A stretch of DNA of 64,000 bases from an uncultured Bacilli bacterium. GTDB taxonomy: Bacteria; Bacillota_I; Bacilli_A; RF39; UBA660. Made by a program: the position numbers and the translations under genes. Every line of letters starts with the position of its first letter. Position 1 is the stretch's first letter. The stretch covers positions 1-64,000 of the forward strand of contig CAKOYD010000001.1 in assembly GCA_934130545.1 (NCBI GenBank), in the 5' to 3' direction. The notes under the pieces are model-generated. The model saw nothing but the letters and a program-made list of their open reading frames with translations, ran no database searches and was not told the DNA's origin. Shown in pieces: positions 16,710 to 24,439 of the stretch.

Positions 16710-17927
16710 TTATATTTCTTCTATTTTTATATTTCTATTATGTTTAATACTTTCCCAATTACATTTCTTTATGAATAAGCAGGCAATGTTAACGGGTAGC
16801 CAACTTAATATAAACAAATTAAAGAAAAGTATTCCACCAATATTGTCTTTAATACTTTTGTTACATCTTTTTAATAAAAATATTCTAAAGAATACTCCTA
16901 CTACATATGTGCATAATGACATTATTAATGTGCTAGCAACGTTATTAATAGTTAGGTTTGGATAGTTAATAAGCAATATTAGCGTGGCAAGTATCGAAGC
17001 AATACTACTTATTACTTGGATAATTATAGCTATATAATAGATAGCAATATCAAAACATTCAAAATTTTTGTTTTTAAATCCGGTCTTGAGAAGTTTTGTA
17101 AAATATCCTTTTAAGCATTCGATATTCCCAACAGACCATCTTTTTCTTTGCTTTAATGATGGAATAAATTTATTGACTTGTTCATCGTAGGTAATTGCTT
17201 CATCATTAAAGGCTATTTTTACACCGTTGATAGCACATATGGCAACGAATTCAATATCTTCAGTAAGTGTTTTAGGCTCATAACCATTTTTATCAACTAT
17301 TTCTTTCTTTATAACGAAGCCTGTGCCATTTATAAAAGCAGATTTTCCTAGATTATATCTAGCTTTATTAAGAAATAAGTTTTGAATATAGTACATTAGA
17401 GCGTAACTACAACTAAGCCAGCTATCATTGATATTTTTTGTATCTCTAAAACCTTGTATTACTAAATACCCCATGTTTAGACTATCATTCATTTTACTCA
17501 AGAAATCTTTATGAACTATATTATCAGCATCAAATATAACATAGGCATCAATATTTTTTTCTTTTTTTAATTTTCTAAAAGCAAATCTAAGAACTTCTCC
17601 TTTAGACCTTACTTTATCAGTACATGAAATAATATTAGCACCCGCATCTCTAGCTATTTTTTCAGTATTATCGGTACAGTTGTTTATAACTACATATATT
17701 TCATACTTTTCTTTAGGATAATTTTGCTTTTTTAAACTATTAATCAAATTGGCAATTACTGTTTCTTCATTTCTTGCAGCAACTACAATTGCAAAATTAT
17801 TTTTCTTATCTTCTATAATCTTTTCTTTCTTTTTCTTAAATATACCTAACGCAATAACAATAAAATATACAAAATATAAACCTGATATTATTGTAATAGT
17901 ATAAATTAGAATTCTTAATAATAACAT
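16710..17927 (-). CDS. membrane processive glycosyltransferase, GT2
   Basis: About 405 residues. An N-terminal membrane segment (2-27) precedes a GT2 domain with VVAARNE, the metal-binding DADN (DxD), TED and QRKRW (QxxRW), and then three or so membrane segments to the C-terminus. This is the cellulose/hyaluronan/poly-GlcNAc synthase architecture, so it likely makes and exports a surface polysaccharide. No partner genes flank it, so the polymer is unknown. I chose the ATG at 17927 because GGTGA lies five bases before it. The frame stays open back to 18056, but only through a TTG with no ribosome site. Confidence 0.85.
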   Translation of the reverse strand: MLLLRILIYTITIISGLYFVYFIVIALGIFKKKKEKIIEDKKNNFAIVVAARNEETVIANLINSLKKQNYPKEKYEIYVVINNCTDNTEKIARDAGANIISCTDKVRSKGEVLRFAFRKLKKEKNIDAYVIFDADNIVHKDFLSKMNDSLNMGYLVIQGFRDTKNINDSWLSCSYALMYYIQNLFLNKARYNLGKSAFINGTGFVIKKEIVDKNGYEPKTLTEDIEFVAICAINGVKIAFNDEAITYDEQVNKFIPSLKQRKRWSVGNIECLKGYFTKLLKTGFKNKNFECFDIAIYYIAIIIQVISSIASILATLILLINYPNLTINNVASTLIMSLCTYVVGVFFRIFLLKRCNKSIKDNIGGILFFNLFILSWLPVNIACLFIKKCNWESIKHNRNIKIEEI

Positions 17928-18119
17928 TTTATTCACCGCCATAAGTTGTACTATCGTAAATAGTACAATTAAATAATACATCGGTATTAGGTAAAAGTCA
18001 ACATTATTATAAATATTTGTATAATTTTGTAAACTTGACAATTGGGGGGTATACAAAATGCAATTTAATGATCTAATCTCTAAACTACTTTTAACTTATT
18101 AGATAATACTTAATATTTC

Positions 18120-18418
18120 TTACTTATTGTTTTCTATGTCTTTTATTTCATCGATACTTTTGCCTGTTATGGAAAATATTACTTCATATTTAAATCCTTG
18201 CTTTAGCATATTGCTTACTATTTCTCTAGTAGTTTGGTTAATCTTTGCAGTACTTTACTCTTTAAGCTTGTCTGTTTCCTCTTTAAGTTTATGGCTTTTT
18301 TACTAAAGAAATTACTAGATACTTTACTAATTTCCATAGAATTTGCGCAATATAATATGGCTCGGGGTAAGATAATAGGATCATTTCTTAAATCGTTTTC
18401 ATTAAAATATAGTTCATA
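18120..18418 (-). pseudogene. decayed Rpn-type PD-(D/E)XK nuclease/transposase remnant
   Basis: This lies in the 588-base gene-free stretch between the glycosyltransferase and yebC. Read in one frame from 18418, the minus strand gives YELYFNENDLRNDPIILPRA and on to a stop near 18229. A second frame, open from 18239 to 18120, gives TTREIVSNMLKQGFKYEVIF, then SITGKSIDEIKDIENNK and a stop. That last part looks like the C-terminal tail of Rpn-type recombination-promoting nucleases. A frameshift and an in-frame TAA break the gene, and no N-terminal catalytic half remains. The assignment rests on the tail only. Confidence 0.45.
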
Positions 18419-18453
18419 ACATTTAGCAATTTTAATTCAAATATTTAAAATTT

Positions 18454-18485
18454 GAAAAAAACACCTCTCTAATACTAGAGAAGTG
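18454..18485 (-). terminator. terminator of yebC
   Basis: 10-bp stem CACTTCTCTA / TAGAGAGGTG, loop GTAT, then TTTTTTT on the minus strand. Confidence 0.9.
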
Positions 18486-18515
18486 ATTACTTTAATCAAA
18501 AATTTATATTTTTAA

Positions 18516-19235
18516 CTAACAATCTAGATTATGATATACATTTTGTACATCATCAAGATCTTCTAGTGATTCGATTAATGATTGAGCTCTTTCACTTAAT
18601 TCATCATCTAGGCTAATATAGTTATCGGGAACAAATGATACTTCTGACATAATAAAGTTAGTATATCCCATATTTTCTAGAGTTTCTTTAACACTAATGA
18701 AGTTTTCAGGTTTAGTATAAATTACATAGCTATCTTCTTCACTTACTAAGTCTTCAATATCTAATTCTAGAGCATCTTCCATTAATTTATCTTCATCATA
18801 TTCTTTATCTAAAATTAATACTCCACGACGTTTAAATAAATAACTAACTGAGCCATCAGTACCTAAGTTTCCTCCTCTTTTTGTTAGTGTACTTCTAACA
18901 AATGAGGCTGTTCTGTTACGATTGTCTGTTAAGCAGTCTATCATTATGGCGATACCACCTGGACCATATCCTTCGTATCTAACTGCTTCGTAGTTTTCAT
19001 CAGCACCTTTACTTTTAGCTTTATCGATAGCTGATTGAATATTATTTTTAGGCATATTTTCGCCTTTTGCTTTTTCAATAACCATTCTTAATGAAGCATT
19101 GTTGACTGGATCCGGATCACCTGATTTAGCAGCTACATAGATTTCTTTGGCTAATTTTTGAAATATTTTACTACGTTCTGCATCAATAGCGCCTTTTTTT
19201 CTTTTTATTGTTGACCATTTTGAATGTCCTGACAT
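18516..19235 (-). CDS. yebC: YebC/PmpR family protein (TACO1 family)
   Basis: 239 residues, the family's normal length, starting MSGHSKWSTIKRKKGAIDAE, the invariant YebC opening. Members are described both as DNA-binding transcription regulators and, more recently, as translation factors for polyproline stretches. It has its own promoter inside the end of the Tad operon and a strong ribosome site (AAGGAGG). Confidence 0.96.
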   Translation of the reverse strand: MSGHSKWSTIKRKKGAIDAERSKIFQKLAKEIYVAAKSGDPDPVNNASLRMVIEKAKGENMPKNNIQSAIDKAKSKGADENYEAVRYEGYGPGGIAIMIDCLTDNRNRTASFVRSTLTKRGGNLGTDGSVSYLFKRRGVLILDKEYDEDKLMEDALELDIEDLVSEEDSYVIYTKPENFISVKETLENMGYTNFIMSEVSFVPDNYISLDDELSERAQSLIESLEDLDDVQNVYHNLDC

Positions 19236-19270
19236 AATTTTTCCTCCTTAAAAATTAAAATCTCTAGTTA

Positions 19271-19300
19271 ATTATAACATAATTCTTTTATTTTATTCAA
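19271..19300 (-). promoter_or_regulatory. promoter of yebC
   Basis: TTGAAT (19295-19300), 18-base spacer, TATAAT (19271-19276). The -35 overlaps the last codons of the tadC-like gene. Confidence 0.7.
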
Positions 19301-19991
19301 TATAAGTTAATAAAACAGGTGCTAAAATAATTAATAACAGTAGTGGAACAAAGAAAAATACTGATATAACACTAATTTTAATTGGTACTTTGGATATTTC
19401 GGCTTTTACTTCTAGTTTTTTCTTTTCACGTAAGTAGTCTATTTGATTATTTAATGTTTCAATAATACCACTACCGTATACATTAGATTGTGCAATAGAC
19501 AATATAATATTATTTATAGAGTCTGATGGGATATATCGTTGCATATATTCTAAACTTTCAGTAAGACTTTTACCATATTTTACTTCAACTAGAGCATTAG
19601 AAAATTCATTAGACAATAATCCGTTGACATTGGCTATTGTTATTGATATAGCTTCATCTAGATTCCTACCTGTTTCTAGTGATAAAGTTAATACTTCAAA
19701 GAAATGGATAGACTCACTTTCTAAATCTATTCTTCTTTTATTTATTTTATTATCTAAAAATATTTTTTCGAATAGATAGTAATAGATAATTGTTAAAATT
19801 GGTGCTATTACAAAGCCAATATTAAATAAATCTAAAGCAACAAGAAAGACGACAACTGAACTTATAATACGACTATTGATAAAGTTAATGGCGGTAATGT
19901 TTCTTTTCTTACCTAATAGATTTAACTTCTTATCTATTCTTTTTATTTCTTTTTTACTTAATATCTTTTTTGATAAATCACTGTCTTTCAT
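19293..19991 (-). CDS. TadC-like type II/IV secretion F-domain membrane protein
   Basis: 232 residues with a T2SSF domain: a lysine-rich cytoplasmic start, two membrane segments at about 46-80, a cytoplasmic helical bundle at about 90-190 (ESIHFFEVLTLSLETGRNLD) and a C-terminal segment at 205-230. TadC pairs with TadB as the inner-membrane platform of the Tad pilus. It is the last gene of the operon, five bases after the tadB-like gene. No terminator is visible before the yebC promoter. Confidence 0.85.
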   Translation of the reverse strand: MKDSDLSKKILSKKEIKRIDKKLNLLGKKRNITAINFINSRIISSVVVFLVALDLFNIGFVIAPILTIIYYYLFEKIFLDNKINKRRIDLESESIHFFEVLTLSLETGRNLDEAISITIANVNGLLSNEFSNALVEVKYGKSLTESLEYMQRYIPSDSINNIILSIAQSNVYGSGIIETLNNQIDYLREKKKLEVKAEISKVPIKISVISVFFFVPLLLLIILAPVLLTYIE

Positions 19992-19995
19992 ATAT

Positions 19996-20985
19996 CTACA
20001 CCCTTACTTTTATTATTTTTTGTAGTAAATATGCGTATGCCATAAACATTAGAGCCATTATGAATAATATAATATAACCAATGGTACTAGAGAATAATGG
20101 ATCAAAGTATCCGGGACTTACAAAGTATATTATTGCTACAAAAATAAATGGTACTAATAACAATATTTTAACAACGGCATTGGAACTTGCTGTCGAATTT
20201 TTTAGTTCTTCTTTTAATTTTTTCTTATCAAATAAAGTTTTTTCAATGGAAGAAAAAACATTAATGATATTACCACCAGTCTTATTTAAGATAGTTAAAG
20301 ATGATGATAAGTATCTAGCTTCTTCAATATTAATTCTTTTGGCAAATCTATCAAATACTATTTCTGTTGATAAGCCATATTTCATATCACGATACATTTT
20401 TTTAAATTCCATATTAATTGGTTCGGGTAATTCTTTGGAAGCTATTTCAACAGCTTGGATAGTAGATTTACCGGCTTTAAAAGCATTATTCATGATTATT
20501 ATGGCTCTTAGCATATCGTTTTCAATAGATTTTTTTCTTTTTCTTCGGTCATAAATTAGGTATATATCAAGAATATAAAAACCAAATGTTAGGACTATTA
20601 AAACGCTTAGTAAAGATATTCTTTCCCATTTAAAAATGCTATCTATTATTTCTAGGGAAAGCAAAACAAAGCTAATAATAATTTTATTGGTAACAAAGTC
20701 GGCAGCTTCCATATCTTCACCATAAATAACATACTTTTCGTATTTTAATGATGTTTTAGGAAATATTTTCTTAGTGTATTTTCTTAATTTTTTAACTAAT
20801 TTCTTATATCGTAGCATCAAACCTTCTAATACGGAAGTGTTCTCAGAATTAACTGGTTCGACACTATATTTACCTATTCTTCTTTCATATCTTAAAGCAA
20901 TGTTTTGTCTTATTAAAAAGATGATAATTATTAAAACAAAAATCATTACAAGTATTTGCATAATTAAAGATATTAAATTACCCAT
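19996..20985 (-). CDS. TadB-like type II/IV secretion F-domain membrane protein
   Basis: 329 residues: an N-terminal membrane segment (4-26), a paired segment near 107-142, a T2SSF cytoplasmic domain (about 160-270; MLRAIIIMNNAFKAGKSTIQ) and two C-terminal segments. It is the second platform protein, with the TadC-like neighbour, for assembly of Tad (type IVc) pili energised by the CpaF-type ATPase encoded upstream. Confidence 0.85.
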   Translation of the reverse strand: MGNLISLIMQILVMIFVLIIIIFLIRQNIALRYERRIGKYSVEPVNSENTSVLEGLMLRYKKLVKKLRKYTKKIFPKTSLKYEKYVIYGEDMEAADFVTNKIIISFVLLSLEIIDSIFKWERISLLSVLIVLTFGFYILDIYLIYDRRKRKKSIENDMLRAIIIMNNAFKAGKSTIQAVEIASKELPEPINMEFKKMYRDMKYGLSTEIVFDRFAKRINIEEARYLSSSLTILNKTGGNIINVFSSIEKTLFDKKKLKEELKNSTASSNAVVKILLLVPFIFVAIIYFVSPGYFDPLFSSTIGYIILFIMALMFMAYAYLLQKIIKVRV

Positions 20986-21003
20986 CTTTTTACCTTCTTC
21001 CTT

Positions 21004-21489
21004 TTAATTATTTAATTCACATGTATATTCTTTATCTTGATAGTATTTAATTAGATTATCATATGTATATGTATTTATATCTGTGTTCCAATTGTCATTT
21101 TTAAGATCATTAATCTCACCTTCATATATAGTAGTAATTATGAGACCATCATCATCATAAGAATTTTTATATATACCACTTTCGGTAGTATTTAATTTGT
21201 TTTTAGCAGTTGTATATTTATCATTATCATAGTAATAATATGCTGACAAATCACGTAGCCAAACTAAATTGTTTTTATCAAAGGCTATAGTAATAATATT
21301 TTTTTGTGAATAATTATCTGTATCATCATTTTTATTACATATTAAATTGGAATATTTTATTATCTCAGTATTTGGTTTTTTATCTACTTCACTCTTTTTG
21401 GTATATAAATAATACTTAGTTCCTAAGAAAACACTTATAATTATTATTAAGACTATTCCAATATAACCTATTATTTTTCCTTTTGTCAT
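21004..21489 (-). CDS. anchored protein of unknown function in the Tad operon
   Basis: 161 residues: a membrane segment at 7-26, then an extracytoplasmic domain rich in Asp, Asn and Tyr, with two cysteines (in LICNK and YTCEL) that could form a disulfide. It does not carry a prepilin or TadE-type leader, so I do not call it a pilin. Its place between cpaF-like and tadB-like genes, with gaps of only 8 and 18 bases, argues for a role in the pilus machine. I do not recognise the family. Confidence 0.75.
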   Translation of the reverse strand: MTKGKIIGYIGIVLIIIISVFLGTKYYLYTKKSEVDKKPNTEIIKYSNLICNKNDDTDNYSQKNIITIAFDKNNLVWLRDLSAYYYYDNDKYTTAKNKLNTTESGIYKNSYDDDGLIITTIYEGEINDLKNDNWNTDINTYTYDNLIKYYQDKEYTCELNN

Positions 21490-21497
21490 TCTATCAC

Positions 21498-22829
21498 TTA
21501 TTCCCCAAAAATATCTACTAATTCTATTCCTTTTCGTTTAATTTTATCATATACTTTAGGAATATAATTATAAACAACAAATTCACCTTTAACTAAGCCA
21601 TCCTCGGATAGTCCTTGTTGTTTGTAGGCAAATATTTCTTTTATTATAATTTCGTTATTTTTAAGTCCGGCTATTTCAGATATTGAGGTAATTTTTCTTT
21701 TACCATCAGATAATCTGTCTATTTGGACGATTAAGTCAATAGCATTTTCAATATATCCGCGGATAGCAGGAATTGGCAAGTCCATATCATTCATAAGAAG
21801 CATAGTTTCTAGTCGGTTAATGGCATCAACTGGTGAGTTAGCGTGTAATGTGGTAATAGAACCTTCATGTCCGGTATTCATGGCTTGCATCATATCAAAG
21901 GCTTCTTTACCTCTAACCTCTCCGACAATAATACGATCTGGACGCATTCTTAGAGAGTTCTTAACTAAGTCTCTAATGGTTACTTCCCCTTCTCCTTCAT
22001 AGTTGACACTTCTTGTTTCAAGAGAGATGACATGGCTTTGCTTTAATCTTAATTCAGCAGCATCTTCAATAGTAATAATACGTTCATGGTCTTCGATGAA
22101 GCCACTTAACATATTTAATAAAGTTGTTTTACCAGTACCGGTACCACCACTAATAATAATGTTTAATTTAGCTTTAACAGCGGCATCTAAGAAAGCAGCC
22201 ATTTTAGCAGTTAATGAACCCATACGTAATAAGTCTTCGATACCTTCAAGATTTTTAGCAAACTTTCTAATAGTTAAAACCGGTCCTTTTAAGGAAAGTG
22301 GTGGAATAATAGCATTCAATCTTGAACCATCTCTTAATCTAGCATCAACCATAGGATTAGCGGCATCGATAGTTCTTCCTAATGGTTGGACAATTCTTTG
22401 AATAGTTCTAATGATGTGTTTTTCATTAATAAATGATACTGATTCATCTTTGACTAGTTTGCCGTCTATTTCAACATAGATATCAGATGGTCCATTAACC
22501 ATTATTTCAGTAACACTATCATTATCTAGTAAGTCAGTTAGTGGTCCATAACCATTTATTTCATTTTGAATAAGATTAAAGATATATTTTCTTTCAAGAT
22601 ATCCTAAATCATATCCGGCTAGAGTGACATCGATTTCATCATTAATATATTGTTCTAACATTACTCCTTCTGGAACGCTATTATCTACTAGATTTTGAAT
22701 TATTTTATTTCTTAAACTATCTAATAGGCTTTTATCTTGAAAGACATCATAATCTTTTACATTAGCTATTTTTTCACCTTTATTAGGCTTTACGCCAAAT
22801 GCTTCAGTTAGTTTTTTCTTATTACTCAT
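21498..22829 (-). CDS. cpaF: Tad pilus assembly ATPase, CpaF/TadA family
   Basis: About 443 residues. This is a secretion hexameric ATPase with an N-terminal helical domain and a RecA-like core: Walker A SGGTGTGKTTLLN, the Asp box and EDAAEL, then MRPDRIIVGEVRG and a His box (TGHEGSITTLHAN). It powers pilus extension and perhaps retraction. I start it at the second ATG of the frame (22829); the first is one base from GGAAGGA, too close. It overlaps the cpaE-like gene by eight bases with that start. Confidence 0.95.
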   Translation of the reverse strand: MSNKKKLTEAFGVKPNKGEKIANVKDYDVFQDKSLLDSLRNKIIQNLVDNSVPEGVMLEQYINDEIDVTLAGYDLGYLERKYIFNLIQNEINGYGPLTDLLDNDSVTEIMVNGPSDIYVEIDGKLVKDESVSFINEKHIIRTIQRIVQPLGRTIDAANPMVDARLRDGSRLNAIIPPLSLKGPVLTIRKFAKNLEGIEDLLRMGSLTAKMAAFLDAAVKAKLNIIISGGTGTGKTTLLNMLSGFIEDHERIITIEDAAELRLKQSHVISLETRSVNYEGEGEVTIRDLVKNSLRMRPDRIIVGEVRGKEAFDMMQAMNTGHEGSITTLHANSPVDAINRLETMLLMNDMDLPIPAIRGYIENAIDLIVQIDRLSDGKRKITSISEIAGLKNNEIIIKEIFAYKQQGLSEDGLVKGEFVVYNYIPKVYDKIKRKGIELVDIFGE

Positions 22830-23589
22830 CACTATCATGTCCTTCCATATTTAATATATTAGTAGCTAATTTCTTTAAGTTATTTATATCTCTTTGATAA
22901 GTATTATTAATACTATTATTTAGGGTTAAGATATCACCTGCTAGAAGATATTTATTAATATTTTTAATATAGAAACTTTTAGAGATAGTATAATCAATAT
23001 TAGTTCTAATTATTGTTCTAATATCAAATAGTGATAAGTAATCTGTTCTTTGGTTAATAGAATTATTTAATATTGTTAAGTAATTTGTTTTTTCATTATC
23101 TTTAAATATACTAACAAGACTTTTCATATTTTTTAAATCAACAATATCATTAGTGATAACATATAAACTTGTATCGACATTATCTAAGACTACTAGGTTT
23201 GTTTCATCAAGAGCATGATTAGTATCAACGATAACGATATCATATTCTGTCTTAGCTAGTTTAAATACCGCTTTAATATATTTACTATCTATTCTTGTCG
23301 CAAGTCTAGGATCTTTAACTGAGGGAATGACATCAATATTTTTATTATAGTTAACTATATAGTCATTTAAAGAGGTAAATCTATTATTACTAATACTATC
23401 TATTAACATAAAGATATCTTTTTTATTATTAATATCTAGATATGTTGATATACCACCTGAATATAGGTCTAAGTCAATTAGTAAAACTTTTTTCTTCATT
23501 AAACTATAAATACCTGCTAGAGAGATAGCTAAGGTAGTCTTTCCAACGCCACCTTTAACGGAATTAATGCTAATAATTTTACCAGCCAT
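22822..23589 (-). CDS. CpaE/MinD-like P-loop ATPase of the Tad operon
   Basis: 255 residues. It opens with a deviant Walker A motif (KGGVGKTT at 11-18) of the ParA/MinD/CpaE class, followed by LLIDLDLYSGG and IVDTNH (Walker B-like). CpaE-type proteins position the Tad apparatus in the cell. No N-terminal receiver-like domain is present, unlike Caulobacter CpaE. It is translationally coupled to cpaF. Confidence 0.85.
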   Translation of the reverse strand: MAGKIISINSVKGGVGKTTLAISLAGIYSLMKKKVLLIDLDLYSGGISTYLDINNKKDIFMLIDSISNNRFTSLNDYIVNYNKNIDVIPSVKDPRLATRIDSKYIKAVFKLAKTEYDIVIVDTNHALDETNLVVLDNVDTSLYVITNDIVDLKNMKSLVSIFKDNEKTNYLTILNNSINQRTDYLSLFDIRTIIRTNIDYTISKSFYIKNINKYLLAGDILTLNNSINNTYQRDINNLKKLATNILNMEGHDSDE

Positions 23590-23601
23590 ATAAACACCTT
23601 C

Positions 23602-23985
23602 TTATTTTATTCTTTCTATTATTTTTTTATCATCTTTGATATATGCTTCATATTTGTTGTTAATATCAAATAGTTTTATATTAACAATATTACTTATTAT
23701 TCCTTTTACTTGATAACTAACGTTTAGATATACTTTGTTATTTTCTATTTTAAATGATTCAATATTTAGTTCTTTATTATTTAGTTTTAGTAGTTCTTTA
23801 CTAGTATCAATAATATCTTCTTCATCTAGATGATCGAGGCAATGTTCTAGAACCATATAACTAACATCATTTATTTCATTATTGGTTAATATTAAGTTTC
23901 CAATATCGATTAGTAAAGTCATTATTATGAAAAATATGGGAAGTAGTATAATAAACATTACTAATACTTGACCTTTCCTATTCAT
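23602..23985 (-). CDS. TadE/TadF-like pilus protein
   Basis: 127 residues: a MNRKGQVLVMF leader, a hydrophobic segment (7-30) and a small extracytoplasmic domain. The leader resembles TadE's KGQALVEF, but the Glu at +5 after the probable Gly-Gln cleavage site is Met, which is more TadF-like. It overlaps the next TadE-like gene by eight bases (ATGAATAG). Confidence 0.75.
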   Translation of the reverse strand: MNRKGQVLVMFIILLPIFFIIMTLLIDIGNLILTNNEINDVSYMVLEHCLDHLDEEDIIDTSKELLKLNNKELNIESFKIENNKVYLNVSYQVKGIISNIVNIKLFDINNKYEAYIKDDKKIIERIK

Positions 23986-24310
23986 TTGGCACGACTCTTT
24001 CTACTGATATAGTAAATGGATTTCCAAGAATACGATAGGCTCCCGGGGTAATTAACTTAACATCTTCAGTAATGGTTATTTTAGAATATTCTTGATCAGT
24101 ATTAATGTTAATTTCAATATCAGGATAAGTTTCCTTTATTTTATCGATAGTCGTACCATTTTGATACATTCTAACGATGTCGGCGCTTTGATTTTCTAGT
24201 GAATTCTTATGATTGAATACAACACCAAAGTCAACAATAACAAATAAAATCATAAGAAATATTGGTAAAATTAAAACAAATTCCACTAATGCTTGACCTT
24301 TCCTATTCAT
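23978..24310 (-). CDS. TadE-like pseudopilin
   Basis: About 110 residues, opening MNRKGQALVEFVLILPIF, the TadE signature with a class III prepilin-type site: G/Q junction and Glu at +5. It has one membrane segment and a small beta domain. It is the first gene of the Tad operon. I prefer the ATG at 24310: the upstream GTG at 24322 would be within about ten bases of the predicted transcription start. Confidence 0.8.
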   Translation of the reverse strand: MNRKGQALVEFVLILPIFLMILFVIVDFGVVFNHKNSLENQSADIVRMYQNGTTIDKIKETYPDIEININTDQEYSKITITEDVKLITPGAYRILGNPFTISVERVVPNE

Positions 24311-24337
24311 ATTATCAACCACTTTTCTACTATAACA

Positions 24338-24366
24338 ATTATAGCAAAGAAATAGATAAAAAACAA
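24338..24366 (-). promoter_or_regulatory. promoter of the Tad operon
   Basis: TTGTTT (24361-24366), 17-base spacer, TATAAT (24338-24343) on the minus strand, about 20 bases before the first TadE-like gene. Confidence 0.65.
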
Positions 24367-24401
24367 TTAAAATATATTAATTATTTAAAATTAGTATAAA
24401 T

Positions 24402-24434
24402 AAAAAAGATGAACGATTTTACTCATTCATCTTT
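24402..24434 (-). terminator. terminator of the cohesin-domain gene
   Basis: 12-bp stem AAAGATGAATGA / TCGTTCATCTTT (one G-T pair), loop GTAAAA, then TTTT. Confidence 0.85.
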
Positions 24435-24439
24435 GATTA

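Noticed and set aside
17928..18056. N-terminal extension of the glycosyltransferase from a TTG
   Set aside because: No ribosome site before the TTG, while the ATG at 17927 has GGTGA five bases upstream.
18234..18419. 61-codon rightward ORF in the glycosyltransferase-yebC gap
   Set aside because: No ribosome site, hydrophobic low-complexity translation, and it lies opposite the Rpn-type remnant; it is a shadow.
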